The position numbers and the translations under genes are program-made. The notes beneath the pieces are model-generated. The model made no database searches and had not been told where the DNA came from. It worked only from the letters and a program-made list of their open reading frames with translations. A DNA stretch of 64,000 bases from Butyricimonas sp. Marseille-P3923 (lineage in GTDB: Bacteria > Bacteroidota > Bacteroidia > Bacteroidales > Marinifilaceae), in assembly GCF_900184685.1 (NCBI RefSeq), contig NZ_FXXL01000007.1:2356001-2420000 (forward strand). Direction: 5' to 3'. This document shows, one piece after another, positions 36,531 through 45,847 of this stretch. Every line of letters begins with the position of its first letter. Position 1 is the stretch's first letter.

Positions 36531-37085
36531 ATGCTGTTACCTATTTACATTTACGGACATCCGAAACTTCGGAAAGTATCCGAGGACATTACCCCGGAAT
36601 ACGAGGGGTTAAGCAAACTGCTCGATGACATGTGGCAAACCATGTACGAGTCAGACGGGGTGGGATTAGCTGCCCCGCAAGTCGGGAAAAACATACGCAT
36701 TTTCGTGATTGACGGAAGCCCATTTGAAGAAATTGACCCGGACTGTAAAGATTTCAAGAAAGCTTTTATCAACGCGCATATACTGGAACGTTCCGGGGAA
36801 GAGGTGCCTTTCAATGAAGGCTGCTTGAGTATTCCCGGCATTCACGAGGACGTGATGAGAAAAGATCATATAAAAATCGCCTATCGGGACGAGAACTGGG
36901 TAGAACACGTGGAAGAATTCACGGGCACCCGCGCACGCATCATCCAACACGAATATGATCACTTGGACGGAATCATGTTCACGGACCACTTGTCTGCTCT
37001 GAAAAAACGTTTATTAAAAGGAAAGTTGAGTAATATCAGTGCCGGGAAATTCAAACAAAACTACCGGGTAGTTTTGCCGAAATAG
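36531..37085 (+). CDS. def: peptide deformylase
   Basis: 184 residues. All three metal/catalytic motifs are present: GVGLAAPQVG (about 43-52), EGCLSIPG (Cys ligand) and HEYDHLDG (two His ligands and catalytic Glu). It removes the formyl group from nascent proteins. The segment between motifs has an insertion typical of Bacteroidota enzymes ('DGSPFEEIDPDCKDFKKAF'). Confidence 0.97.
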   Translation: MLLPIYIYGHPKLRKVSEDITPEYEGLSKLLDDMWQTMYESDGVGLAAPQVGKNIRIFVIDGSPFEEIDPDCKDFKKAFINAHILERSGEEVPFNEGCLSIPGIHEDVMRKDHIKIAYRDENWVEHVEEFTGTRARIIQHEYDHLDGIMFTDHLSALKKRLLKGKLSNISAGKFKQNYRVVLPK

Positions 37086-37099
37086 CCGAGGCTACGCCT

Positions 37100-39043
37100 A
37101 TGCGTCCCATTCACTGGCATCGGTATCCATTCCTTTTCCTCGTGATTCCTTTAATCGCGGGAATTCTTGCCAGTGAATGGATGTTTGACATTCACTCCCG
37201 ATTTATCCTTTACTCGATTATAGGCTCACTCCTTCTATTGACAGGAGTTGCCCGTACACGTTACGGAAAATTATTTTCTATTTTCTCGTTTCTGTTCATT
37301 TTCTTGACAGGCGTGTATTGCCATCGCCCGCAAAACCTGCCATTCGTGCCGGGTAATGTCTACACGCTGCAAGGACGCTGTGAACGGATCACTCCACCCG
37401 ACAAAGCAATTATCTCCTCAAACGGGATTCGCATCTTCACGCGATACCGGGATTCTATCCGGTTTTCTGTCGGCGATTCGCTCCTGTTTGACGCCAGAGT
37501 CTATTTGCTGTCAGCCACGGGCAATCCACATGAATTTGATTACAACACGTACCTCCGTCACCAAAACATTCAAGCCCAAGCAATTCCGATTTCGACTCCG
37601 ACACGAATAGGACACTCGGAAGATTTGTACTCTTTTTGTCATTCCCTGCAACAGCATTTGTTACATAAATTGTCAACAGTCGTGCCGGACAGCACAACCT
37701 ATAACCTGCTTGCAGCCCTCTGTCTTGGAGATCGCCAAAATCTGACTCCCGGCACGAAACAATTATTCCAAGACACGGGAACCATTCACCTGCTTGCCAT
37801 TTCCGGATTACATATCGGGGCTATTTATCTTTTACTACTTTACGGGTTACGTCTTTTCAAACTACGCGATCGCAGATTCACCCTCGCACTGATTCCATTG
37901 TTATGGTTGATCACGGGTATTACCGGCTTATCACCTTCCGCCTGCAGGGCAGCAACTATATTGAGTTTCATTATTATAGGAGAAGCATTCCGTCTGGATT
38001 ATGTACCTTTAAATGCTATCGCGGCAGCAGCATTCTTCACTTTGCTTATCCAACCGACATTACTGTATTCCGTGAGTTTTCAAATGTCGTATGCCGCCTA
38101 CACTGGAATTATACTTGTCTATCCGTTAATAACCATTAAGCGTAAGGCGCTTCCCCGGCTCACACGGAAGATATACCCCCTCCTCGCCGTCAGCTTTTCC
38201 GCGCAAATTCTGACTCTCCCGATTACTGCATACTATTTCCACACGATCAGTTTAAATGGCATTCTATTCAATCTCGTCGCCGTACCGGTTGCCACACTAT
38301 TACTCTATCTCGGGGCAATCCTACTCGTGTTACCCTCTCTTATCGGCAGTTATCTCGCGTATCTTGTAACAGGTATCACTCAAATCCTGCTTTATTGCCT
38401 CCGAATATTTTCCGGTATCGCCATAAATCTGACAGAATTATACCCGACATCCTTCCATATCATCCTTATATATATTATAACTTTATCATTTATCTTATAC
38501 GTGACCAGCCGACAACGCCGGATTGCCCACTTGTTTCTAGCCTCGACATGTTTGCTTGTTATTTTCATCTACGGTTACACGTTCCACAAGCAAAACCGAC
38601 AAGAAATCGTTGTTTACAATAGATATCGTCATTCCGTGATACTCTTGAATCACAAGGGATACTATTCTCTACTGAAAAATACGGATACCATCCCAAGCCA
38701 GTTGACATACACGATAGCAAATGACCTGCAACCGCTTCCCGAGCATGACGGATTCATCGGGGACCAAATCATTTACACGAATAAGCAACTGCAAACTCGT
38801 AAACAAACAATTACAATTGCAGATGGTACATGTCCCACTATACCCGACCAAGGAATACTCATTATCACGGGAAATATTTTCCCTATCTCGGATACGACAC
38901 AATCGTCATTTCCAAGTCAAATCATTATAGACCATTCCAATACCCCCCGATGTATCCGGGCATGGGACGAATTTTGCATTCAAAAGCAAATCCCTCTATT
39001 TAAAACAAATGAACTAGGCTCTATCGTGATTCCCTTAAAATAA
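37100..39043 (+). CDS. ComEC/Rec2-family membrane protein lacking the metallo-lactamase domain
   Basis: 647 residues. Two helices at the N-terminus, a soluble DUF4131-like domain (about 80-170), then the competence domain with about eight helices ('LLAALCLGDRQNLTPGTKQLFQDTGTIHLLAISGLHIG' is the signature). The C-terminal tail (about 490-647) has no HxHxDH, so the metallo-beta-lactamase domain of classical ComEC is missing. It probably forms a DNA-translocating channel, but whether natural transformation occurs is not shown. It lies 14 bp after def. Confidence 0.88.
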   Translation: MRPIHWHRYPFLFLVIPLIAGILASEWMFDIHSRFILYSIIGSLLLLTGVARTRYGKLFSIFSFLFIFLTGVYCHRPQNLPFVPGNVYTLQGRCERITPPDKAIISSNGIRIFTRYRDSIRFSVGDSLLFDARVYLLSATGNPHEFDYNTYLRHQNIQAQAIPISTPTRIGHSEDLYSFCHSLQQHLLHKLSTVVPDSTTYNLLAALCLGDRQNLTPGTKQLFQDTGTIHLLAISGLHIGAIYLLLLYGLRLFKLRDRRFTLALIPLLWLITGITGLSPSACRAATILSFIIIGEAFRLDYVPLNAIAAAAFFTLLIQPTLLYSVSFQMSYAAYTGIILVYPLITIKRKALPRLTRKIYPLLAVSFSAQILTLPITAYYFHTISLNGILFNLVAVPVATLLLYLGAILLVLPSLIGSYLAYLVTGITQILLYCLRIFSGIAINLTELYPTSFHIILIYIITLSFILYVTSRQRRIAHLFLASTCLLVIFIYGYTFHKQNRQEIVVYNRYRHSVILLNHKGYYSLLKNTDTIPSQLTYTIANDLQPLPEHDGFIGDQIIYTNKQLQTRKQTITIADGTCPTIPDQGILIITGNIFPISDTTQSSFPSQIIIDHSNTPRCIRAWDEFCIQKQIPLFKTNELGSIVIPLK

Positions 39044-39115
39044 AAATTGGTTCATTTTTCTATGTAATTCGGATTATAATTCTTTATTTTGCCAGTTAAT
39101 TAACACCTAACGAAA

Positions 39116-40459
39116 ATGGACATAGTAATAGCGGGAGCAGGAGAAGTGGGGACACATCTCGCGACGATGCTTAGTAAGCAGGAACATAATATCATGCTGA
39201 TCGACAACGACGAAGAAAAGCTGGAATTACTTGGCAGCCAACTCGATGTCATGTCTATCGTGGGATCATGTACTTCTATCGGTGCGCTTAAAGATGCCGG
39301 AGTACACAAGTGTGACCTGTTCATCGCGGTAAATCATCAGGAAGATCAAAATATCAACTCTGCCATTTTAGCCAAAAAGTTAGGAGCGAAACAAACTATC
39401 GCACGGGTTAACAATAGCGAATATCTGGAGAGCGAAAATACGGAATACTTGAAGATGATCGGTATCGATTCCTTAATCTACCCGGAACGTCTGGCCGCGG
39501 AAGAAATCGTTGCTTCCTTGAAGCAAAGCGGTTCCCGCCAGTTACATGAATTTTCCGACGGTCGATTGCAATTACTCGGTATCAAATTATGGGAAAATGC
39601 CCCGGTACTCAACCTCACGTTGATCAAAATGGCAGAAAGATACGGGGCACAACATTTCCGTGTCGTTGCCATCAAACGTGCCGAGCGCACTATCATCCCG
39701 AGGGGAAATGATTCTTTCCGGTACGGCGATCTTGTTTTCATCGTGACGAAACCTTTCTATGTACCGAATGTATTCGCCCTTTGCGGCAAATCACAATACG
39801 AGGTTAAGAATGTCGTTATCGTGGGAGGTTCCCGAATCGGAATAAAGACAGCCTCTTTGCTTGAAAAAAACTACAATGTCAAGATTATAGAAAAAGACCG
39901 TGAGAAATGTATCCTTATCGCCGATAAATTAAAATCGACACTGGTAATCAACGGTGACGGTCGCGACCTCGCCTTGCTCCGGGAAGAAGGTATCAAAAAT
40001 ACCGATGCTTTTATCAGCGTCACGCATTCGTCAGAGACAAACATTCTCTCTTGTCTATTAGCCAAAAAGTTAGGAGTTAAAAAAAGTGTTGCCGAAGTTG
40101 AGAATATCGACTACATCGACCTTGCCGAAAACATCGGGATCGGAACGCTGGTAAACACTAAATTGATAGCCGCTTCACACATATACCGTTACACCATGAA
40201 TGTAGACGTGAAACACTTGAAATTCCTCACGTTCTCGGAAGCTGAGGTATTTGAAGTCACGGCAGAAGCGGGTTCCAAAATTACCCGGAAAACATTGGCC
40301 GATATGAATTTTCCGGAAAATGCTACTGTCGGGGGAGTCATCCGTAACGGGGATGCCATCATTGCCAAAGGCGACGTGCAGATCGAGGCTGACGACAAAG
40401 TTGTCATCTTCGCTCTACCCAGTGCGGTGAAGAAAGTAATCAAATTATTTCAACGATGA
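39116..40459 (+). CDS. trkA: Trk potassium uptake regulatory subunit TrkA
   Basis: 447 residues with two tandem RCK units. Each has a Rossmann NAD-binding N-lobe ('IVIAGAGEVGTHLA' near residue 3, 'VVIVGGSRIGIKTA' near 233) followed by a smaller C-lobe. It gates the TrkH channel in response to nucleotides. Its stop overlaps the trkH start by 4 bp. A near-consensus TTATTTTG box at 39084-39091 may be its promoter. Confidence 0.96.
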   Translation: MDIVIAGAGEVGTHLATMLSKQEHNIMLIDNDEEKLELLGSQLDVMSIVGSCTSIGALKDAGVHKCDLFIAVNHQEDQNINSAILAKKLGAKQTIARVNNSEYLESENTEYLKMIGIDSLIYPERLAAEEIVASLKQSGSRQLHEFSDGRLQLLGIKLWENAPVLNLTLIKMAERYGAQHFRVVAIKRAERTIIPRGNDSFRYGDLVFIVTKPFYVPNVFALCGKSQYEVKNVVIVGGSRIGIKTASLLEKNYNVKIIEKDREKCILIADKLKSTLVINGDGRDLALLREEGIKNTDAFISVTHSSETNILSCLLAKKLGVKKSVAEVENIDYIDLAENIGIGTLVNTKLIAASHIYRYTMNVDVKHLKFLTFSEAEVFEVTAEAGSKITRKTLADMNFPENATVGGVIRNGDAIIAKGDVQIEADDKVVIFALPSAVKKVIKLFQR

Positions 40460-41904
40460 TCAACTTCAGGTTTATAACCAACATTATAGGAAAACTTTTG
40501 CTCGTCGAAAGTGCTTTTCTGATGATCTGTATCATTGTCGCCTTGATATACGGGGAAAATGATATGATGGCATTTACATATTCTACCGCCATCACTCTTG
40601 CCGCAGGAAGCCTTATGGCTTTCACGGTCAAGGTAAAAGATCGGGTTCTTGCCAAGAAAGACGGGTATTTTATTGTCACTACCACTTGGGTAATGTTCAC
40701 CATATTCGGTTGTTTGCCTTTTTTGTTGGGAGGTACGATTCCTTCCATTCCGGATGCTATATTCGAAACCATGTCCGGATTCACGACTACCGGTTCGAGC
40801 GTTGTAAATGACATCGAGGCTTTACCACATGCCACGTTATTCTGGCGTTCGCTAACCCAATGGATGGGAGGTATGGGTATTATCGTGCTATTGCTGGCAA
40901 TACTACCCGGACTCGGTATTGAAGGCCGCGACCTGTTTGTCGCCGAAGTTCCCGGTCCCACGCATGACAAATTCACCGCGACATTCACCTCCACCGCCCG
41001 CCGTATGTGGTATCTTTACATATCACTCACGGTAGCCCAGACCTTGTTGTTACTTCTCGGTAAAATGGATTTGTTTGATGCCATCTGCCATTCATTCACG
41101 ACGATGGCTACCGGGGGATATTCCACGAAACAAGATAGCCTTGCTTATTGGAACTCGGCTTATATACAGTATATTGTCATTATTTTCATGTTTATCGCGG
41201 GAACTAACTTTGGTCTGATGTATGTTGCCATTCACGGGAAAATCAAAAAATTATTCCGTGATGAAGAATTTAAACTTTACTTCTTCATCATTCTCATAGC
41301 AAGTGCTATGATAGCATGTGTACTATATTTCAAGGGGTATGATGATTTGGAATTAAGCATTCGGGAAGCCCTCTTCCAAGTTGTTTCGATTCTCACGACG
41401 ACAGGATTTGCCACGGCAGACTATTTGTTATGGCCTCCTTTACTAGGTGTGATTATTTTCGTACTTCTATTTATAGGAGCCTGCGCGGGCTCTACATCCG
41501 GCGGTTTAAAATGTATCCGACTGAATCTGCTGTTCAAGAACTCATTTATTGAAATGAAACGCATCATTCACCCGAACGCAATCATTAACGTGAAATACAA
41601 CGGGAAGAGCATACATCCCAATATAATGACTGGAGTCATGGGTTTCTTTATCCTTTATATCTTCATCTTCGGGATATCCAGTGTTATCATGTCCTTGTTC
41701 ACGGAAGATATTGCCACGGCTTGTAGTGCTGTTATAACAAGTATGAGTAACGTAGGTCCCGGATTCGGCGAGATTGGCCCCATGAGCAATTTCGCACACT
41801 TGAATGACTTCGCGAAAATATTCTTATCCATACTGATGATGGTTGGGCGTTTGGAAGTATTCACCGTACTGGTATTATTCAGTAGAGCTTTCTGGAAGAA
41901 ATAA
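40456..41904 (+). CDS. trkH: Trk potassium channel subunit TrkH
   Basis: 482 residues, about ten membrane helices in four M1-P-M2 repeats. The selectivity-filter segments appear as 'TMSGFTTTGSS', 'TMATGGYSTK', 'ILTTTGFATADY' and 'TSMSNVGPGFG'. It carries K+ across the inner membrane together with TrkA. Translational coupling is likely from the ATGA overlap with trkA. Confidence 0.96.
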   Translation: MINFRFITNIIGKLLLVESAFLMICIIVALIYGENDMMAFTYSTAITLAAGSLMAFTVKVKDRVLAKKDGYFIVTTTWVMFTIFGCLPFLLGGTIPSIPDAIFETMSGFTTTGSSVVNDIEALPHATLFWRSLTQWMGGMGIIVLLLAILPGLGIEGRDLFVAEVPGPTHDKFTATFTSTARRMWYLYISLTVAQTLLLLLGKMDLFDAICHSFTTMATGGYSTKQDSLAYWNSAYIQYIVIIFMFIAGTNFGLMYVAIHGKIKKLFRDEEFKLYFFIILIASAMIACVLYFKGYDDLELSIREALFQVVSILTTTGFATADYLLWPPLLGVIIFVLLFIGACAGSTSGGLKCIRLNLLFKNSFIEMKRIIHPNAIINVKYNGKSIHPNIMTGVMGFFILYIFIFGISSVIMSLFTEDIATACSAVITSMSNVGPGFGEIGPMSNFAHLNDFAKIFLSILMMVGRLEVFTVLVLFSRAFWKK

Positions 41905-41906
41905 AT

Positions 41907-41937
41907 AAAAAAGGACTTCCGCTCGAAGTCCTTTTTT
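41907..41937. terminator. bidirectional terminator trkH/Sua5 gene
   Basis: AAAAAAGGACTTC, loop CGCTC, GAAGTCCTTTTTT. Perfect stem with A and U tracts, between convergent genes. Confidence 0.9.
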
Positions 41938-41940
41938 ATT

Positions 41941-42549
41941 TTATAATTCACCTAATCCCTGTCGGGTGACAACAATCTCATCGCCCGTGCAGTCGATAAC
42001 GGTGGAAGGGATATTATTTCCATAACCGCCGTCGATAACCAAATCGACCAAGCGACCGTATTTCTCGTGGATTAACTCGGGATCAGTGATATATTCTTCA
42101 ACTTCTCCCTCCTCCGCCTTCACGGATGTTGTCAACAACGGTCCACCTAGCTCGTCCACGATAGCTTGTACGATAAAATTTTTCGGAATACGGATACCGA
42201 TAGTCTTACGTTTATTCATCAACGCGTTAGGCAATTTGCTCGTGGCAGGCAACACGAAAGTGAAAGGTCCGGGCAAACATTGCTTCATCAACCGGAATTC
42301 CTCGTTTGTTACCTTAGCGTATGCCGCGATATTTCCCAAATCTTTGCATATCATCGAGAAATTAGCTTTCTCCGGCTTCACTTTACGTATAGCCGATACT
42401 CGCTGCACAGCCTTCACACTATTAATATCACACCCTATCGCGTAAATAGTATCGGTCGGGTAGATGATAATACCACCATCACGTAAGAGCTCAACGATCT
42501 TCCGAATTTCCCTATCATTAGGATTATCCTCGAATAAGCGTACAAGCAT
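41941..42549 (-). CDS. L-threonylcarbamoyladenylate synthase (Sua5/YciO/YrdC)
   Basis: 202 residues, the single YrdC domain. It starts MLVRLFEDN and shows 'GGIIIYPTDTIYAIGCD' with the nucleotide-binding Lys/Arg pattern 'SAIRKVKPEKANFSMIC'. YrdC members make threonylcarbamoyl-AMP for tRNA t6A; the YciO branch is less certain, and KPEKANFSM rather than KRPxxxPL points toward the YciO-like side. The start codon sits 6 nt after a TAAATTTG box, so the mRNA may be leaderless. Confidence 0.85.
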   Translation of the reverse strand: MLVRLFEDNPNDREIRKIVELLRDGGIIIYPTDTIYAIGCDINSVKAVQRVSAIRKVKPEKANFSMICKDLGNIAAYAKVTNEEFRLMKQCLPGPFTFVLPATSKLPNALMNKRKTIGIRIPKNFIVQAIVDELGGPLLTTSVKAEEGEVEEYITDPELIHEKYGRLVDLVIDGGYGNNIPSTVIDCTGDEIVVTRQGLGEL

Positions 42550-42554
42550 TATCG

Positions 42555-42562
42555 CAAATTTA
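42555..42562 (-). promoter_or_regulatory. -7 box TAAATTTG abutting the Sua5/YrdC start
   Basis: TAAATTTG on the minus strand ends 5 nt before the ATG at 42549. It overlaps the end of the neighbouring transaldolase gene, so co-transcription is also possible. Confidence 0.4.
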
Positions 42563-43216
42563 TGAATTTACTTTCTTGTGATCTGCCAGAAATGTTGCCA
42601 AACCGGAATCTGTCAACGGGTGTTTCAACAATCCTTTGATTGCACTCAACGGACAAGTTGCCACATCAGCACCAGCCTCGATACATTGTATAATATGTTG
42701 CGTGTGGCGGATAGAAGCAGCCAAAACCTGCGTATTAAACCCGTAGTAAGCATACATATCCACGATCTTCTCCACCAACTCGATACCGTCGCTACTGATA
42801 TCATCCAAACGTCCCACGAAAGGCGAAACATACGTGGCACCGGCCTTAGCAGCCAACAATGCCTGTCCCGGAGAGAACACCAACGTGCAATTCGTACGGA
42901 TACCTTTATTCGTGAAATACTTGATAGCCTTGATTCCGTCAGCAATACAAGGAACTTTTACAACAATATTCGGATGCAAAGCGGCCAGTTCCTCCCCTTC
43001 TTTAATCATTCCCTCGTAATCCGTGGCGATTACTTCAGCACTTACATCACCATCCACGATATTGCAAATCTCAACGTAATGTTTTCTACAATTCTCGTCA
43101 CCTTTAATACCTTCTTTTGCCATTAATGACGGGTTGGTAGTCACTCCATCCAATACTCCCAAGTCATTAGCTTCCCGAATCTGATCAAGATTTGCCGTAT
43201 CAATAAAAAATTTCAT
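42560..43216 (-). CDS. fructose-6-phosphate aldolase/transaldolase, short type
   Basis: 218 residues, the size of FSA/TalC. '[31 protein letters not shown]' and the Schiff-base lysine segment 'NIVVKVPC' are diagnostic of the class I aldolase fold. Short members act as transaldolase (pentose phosphate pathway) or as fructose-6-phosphate aldolase, and sequence alone does not decide. It precedes the Sua5-like gene by 10 bp. Confidence 0.93.
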   Translation of the reverse strand: MKFFIDTANLDQIREANDLGVLDGVTTNPSLMAKEGIKGDENCRKHYVEICNIVDGDVSAEVIATDYEGMIKEGEELAALHPNIVVKVPCIADGIKAIKYFTNKGIRTNCTLVFSPGQALLAAKAGATYVSPFVGRLDDISSDGIELVEKIVDMYAYYGFNTQVLAASIRHTQHIIQCIEAGADVATCPLSAIKGLLKHPLTDSGLATFLADHKKVNS

Positions 43217-43255
43217 CTTCTATTATTTTTTGCGTTTAACTTCAAAAATTACGGA

Positions 43256-43263
43256 CAAAATTA
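43256..43263 (-). promoter_or_regulatory. -7 box TAATTTTG for the transaldolase gene
   Basis: TAATTTTG on the minus strand; start near 43249, leader about 33 nt. Confidence 0.45.
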
Positions 43264-43292
43264 CAAACAATATCGGTAATACAATCATATTT

Positions 43293-43382
43293 AGTTTATA
43301 AAGTTCATAAGGTTCATAAAGTTCATAAAGTTTTTGCTCTTCAACTTTATAAACTTTACAAACCTTATGAACTTTACGAACT
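43293..43382. repeat. 10-mer hairpin element (GTTCATAAAG type)
   Basis: The left arm is four tandem GTTYATAARG units; after a loop of about 10 nt the right arm is the complement (CTTTATRAAC units). It lies directly after the yeiH-like gene and touches its stop codon. It shares its unit with elements at 49598, 51961 and 54617. Confidence 0.75.
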
Positions 43383-44628
43383 ATGCTATTAGTCCGAAAA
43401 GTATCCAAGCCACTAACAACGTGAACACCACGTTAAAGGCTTGCGCTCCCAAGAAAGCATAAGTAGAACGACGATTTTCTGACGTGATCAGACTCTTGAA
43501 ATCGGTTTCCAGACCGATAGACATGAAAGCAAGAGCAAACCACATTCCCTGAATATTTTTTAATATAGGCTTTGCTTCAGACACGATTTCCGGGGCCACG
43601 AAGAACGAAAAGACAACGGAAGCAGCAACAAATCCCAATACAAATTTGGGAAACCGCAGCCAGATAACCTTTAATGTAGGTTTCTCTTCCGCCACCTCTT
43701 TCTTCGAGTACGACCAATATATACTAATCAGAAAAGCGGCAACACCCAAAAGCACATTTTGCGAGAACTTCACGATAGTACTCGTTTGTAACGCCACCTC
43801 CCCGTATATGGCTCCCGTCGCTGCCACGGCTCCTGTCGTGTCGATTGTCCCCCCGATCCAAGCACCTGCCATATCTTCCGGCAACCCCATCAGCTTCGCC
43901 AGTCCCGGCATAATTAAAATCATCGGGACAGCCACCACCAATACCAGAGATACCACGTAAGACAATTTCTTCTTATCTCCTTTAATCGCACCGGCTGTCG
44001 CGACAGCCGCCGAAACACCACAAATAGAAACGGCACTGGAAAGCATCAATGACATCTCTTTATCAATCTTCATCTTTCGACACAACCAGAAACAGAAGTT
44101 CCAAACGGTGAAAACAACCACGCAAGACTGTATCAAACCTAACGAACCGGCTTTCAACAAATCACCGAAAAGTACGGAAGTTCCCAACAATACCAACCCG
44201 ATTTTCACGAACAATTCTGAAGAAAGTGATTCCTTCAACCACTTGGGAATAGAAAACACGTTACTAATAAAAAGCCCGATCAAAAGACTGAATATCACGG
44301 TTTCGAAACCCCAATCTTTCAGAAACTTATTTCCCCCGACAACCATAGCCAGAAGAGTCAGAAAGAATACCACGGGAAAACTGGCCGCGATCATCTTAAA
44401 CTTTTTCCCTGCCAACATTCCTGCCAGCAACGCCATGAAAAACATGAAGCAGAATACAATCAAAGCATGCCCCACATTATCCAGAGTAAATACCTTATTC
44501 ATTAATGCATCGGCATCAGGCCAACTGAACGAAGGCCAATGCGGTTTCAATTGAAATACAATCAAAAGGATGATAAACCACCCGACGATAGTAGAAGTCC
44601 AATCTTCCGAAATCTTTAACTTGCTCAT
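43381..44628 (-). CDS. YeiH-family putative sulfate exporter
   Basis: 415 residues with about ten membrane helices. The family (UPF0324, YeiH) is recognised from 'LSLMLSSAVSICGVSAAVATAGAIKGDKKKLSYVVSLVLV' and 'DMAGAWIGGTIDTTGAVAATGA'. Substrate in this organism unproven; sulfate or sulfonate export is the family annotation. It stands alone between two spacers. Confidence 0.88.
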   Translation of the reverse strand: MSKLKISEDWTSTIVGWFIILLIVFQLKPHWPSFSWPDADALMNKVFTLDNVGHALIVFCFMFFMALLAGMLAGKKFKMIAASFPVVFFLTLLAMVVGGNKFLKDWGFETVIFSLLIGLFISNVFSIPKWLKESLSSELFVKIGLVLLGTSVLFGDLLKAGSLGLIQSCVVVFTVWNFCFWLCRKMKIDKEMSLMLSSAVSICGVSAAVATAGAIKGDKKKLSYVVSLVLVVAVPMILIMPGLAKLMGLPEDMAGAWIGGTIDTTGAVAATGAIYGEVALQTSTIVKFSQNVLLGVAAFLISIYWSYSKKEVAEEKPTLKVIWLRFPKFVLGFVAASVVFSFFVAPEIVSEAKPILKNIQGMWFALAFMSIGLETDFKSLITSENRRSTYAFLGAQAFNVVFTLLVAWILFGLIA

Positions 44629-44665
44629 GCAAAATAATCTATTAGTTAGTGAATAATTTACAAGA

Positions 44666-44673
44666 CAAAATTA
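44666..44673 (-). promoter_or_regulatory. -7 box TAATTTTG for the yeiH-like gene
   Basis: TAATTTTG on the minus strand, start near 44659, leader about 31 nt. Just upstream, 44680-44700 carries a partial palindrome with repeated CGGAT that could be a regulator site. Confidence 0.5.
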
Positions 44674-44718
44674 CTATCCGGATTCGGATGTATAATCCGT
44701 ATTTTTACTGATTTACGA

Positions 44719-45099
44719 TTAGTACATTTCCAACATACCTTTTATAGAGCCCAAGTAATACTCTTTCCATCCCTCCACGATTTCCTCGAACACGTCATCA
44801 GGAATATTCGTGTGTTCCAGTTCTACCTGAGTCTGTTCTCCGACTTTCTTCAGTTTCAACGTCACAATGGAACGTTCTGCCGTATCACCGAAGAACCACT
44901 CTTGTACAAGCAGACGATTCGGTTTCACTTCCAGATTTACCCCGCATATATCACCTTCCCACAAGGAAAACACAAATCCTTCTTCCGCTTTCATCTCGGC
45001 AGGATAACCACTCCATATCTCTATCTGGAAAGGATTTGTCAACGCAGTGAACACCTCTTCCGAGTCTGCCGCAATATCAACCGTATATTCAAAATTCAT
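44719..45099 (-). CDS. START-like/SRPBCC domain protein
   Basis: 126 residues from the ATG at 45099 (MNFEYTVDIAAD). The frame continues to 45186 over the upstream hairpin, which is unlikely to be coding. A single SRPBCC fold: 'SEEVFTALTNPFQIEIWSGYPAEM' is the standard opening and 'GWKEYYLGSIKGML' the closing helix. Such proteins bind small hydrophobic ligands or act as Hsp90 co-chaperone-like domains; no ligand can be inferred. Confidence 0.85.
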   Translation of the reverse strand: MNFEYTVDIAADSEEVFTALTNPFQIEIWSGYPAEMKAEEGFVFSLWEGDICGVNLEVKPNRLLVQEWFFGDTAERSIVTLKLKKVGEQTQVELEHTNIPDDVFEEIVEGWKEYYLGSIKGMLEMY

Positions 45100-45120
45100 T
45101 TTCTTTCTATTAGATAAAAG

Positions 45121-45142
45121 AAAAGGCTGATTTCTCAGCCTT
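45121..45142 (-). terminator. terminator of the OmpH-like gene
   Basis: An 8-bp stem AAGGCTGA/TCAGCCTT with a TTTC loop, about 20 bp beyond the stop codon and followed on the minus strand by TTTTCTTTTATC. Confidence 0.75.
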
Positions 45143-45163
45143 CCCCCGTATATTATTAAACGC

Positions 45164-45757
45164 TTATTTCTTTTGATATTGGGCATTCAACAAGTTTACC
45201 ACCTCGTTGGTAATATTAAAACCATCTTGGGCAAACAACACGTTTCCGCCTAAAGTAGTACTTAATATCAACTGATAGCCTCTTGATTTATTATAATCCG
45301 TCAAGAAATTTGTAATGGCATCGTACAACTTACGATTGATTTCCATTTGTTCCCGTTGAGCGTTCTCGCTCATTTCCTGTTGCAGTTTTTGCAGATTCTG
45401 CTGTTTAATCAACAACTCCGTTTGAGCCTGTTCGGCTCTTTCGCGAGTAAGGAATCCACCATTCTCTGCTTTATGTTGAAACTCGGCAATTTCGCGATCA
45501 AGATTTTTTGCTTTCACGTTCAATTCCGTGCGATTTGCTTCGAGCTTTTTCAAAAATGCCTCATTTAACTCCCTTGATTGAGTATACTTATTAAGCAATG
45601 TATCCATGTTAATGTAGACTATTTTTGCATCCGCATTTACAGTTGCAACCCCGTCTTGACTGCTCGTACTCTTACTACTCCCGGAGAAATGTAATATGTA
45701 TAAAACAATTACGGCAATCAACAATAACACATTTAATCCTATCGACAAATTCTTCAT
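45164..45757 (-). CDS. OmpH/Skp-like periplasmic chaperone
   Basis: 197 residues. One uncleaved membrane helix or signal (about 7-24), a Ser/Thr-rich linker, then 'VYINMDTLLNKYTQSREL' and a long coiled coil (about 70-145), the tentacle region of Skp. The C-terminus 'YQLILSTTLGGNVLFAQDGFNITNEVVNLLN' is the usual Skp cap. Proposed role: binding unfolded outer-membrane proteins in the periplasm. Monocistronic. Confidence 0.9.
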   Translation of the reverse strand: MKNLSIGLNVLLLIAVIVLYILHFSGSSKSTSSQDGVATVNADAKIVYINMDTLLNKYTQSRELNEAFLKKLEANRTELNVKAKNLDREIAEFQHKAENGGFLTRERAEQAQTELLIKQQNLQKLQQEMSENAQREQMEINRKLYDAITNFLTDYNKSRGYQLILSTTLGGNVLFAQDGFNITNEVVNLLNAQYQKK

Positions 45758-45827
45758 AAAAACGTAACTTTGATATTAATAAATTGCTTCACTGGAAACT
45801 CTGCCCACACGTGGCTTGTTTCAAATA

Positions 45828-45835
45828 CAAAGATA
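45828..45835 (-). promoter_or_regulatory. -7 box TATCTTTG for the OmpH-like gene
   Basis: TATCTTTG on the minus strand; start near 45821, leader about 64 nt. Confidence 0.55.
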
Positions 45836-45847
45836 ATCTTTCTTCCT

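Noticed and set aside
43293-43382. CRISPR-like short repeats here and at 54617-54725
   Set aside because: Units are about 10 bp with no spacers between them and mirrored on the other arm; no cas gene is in the window.
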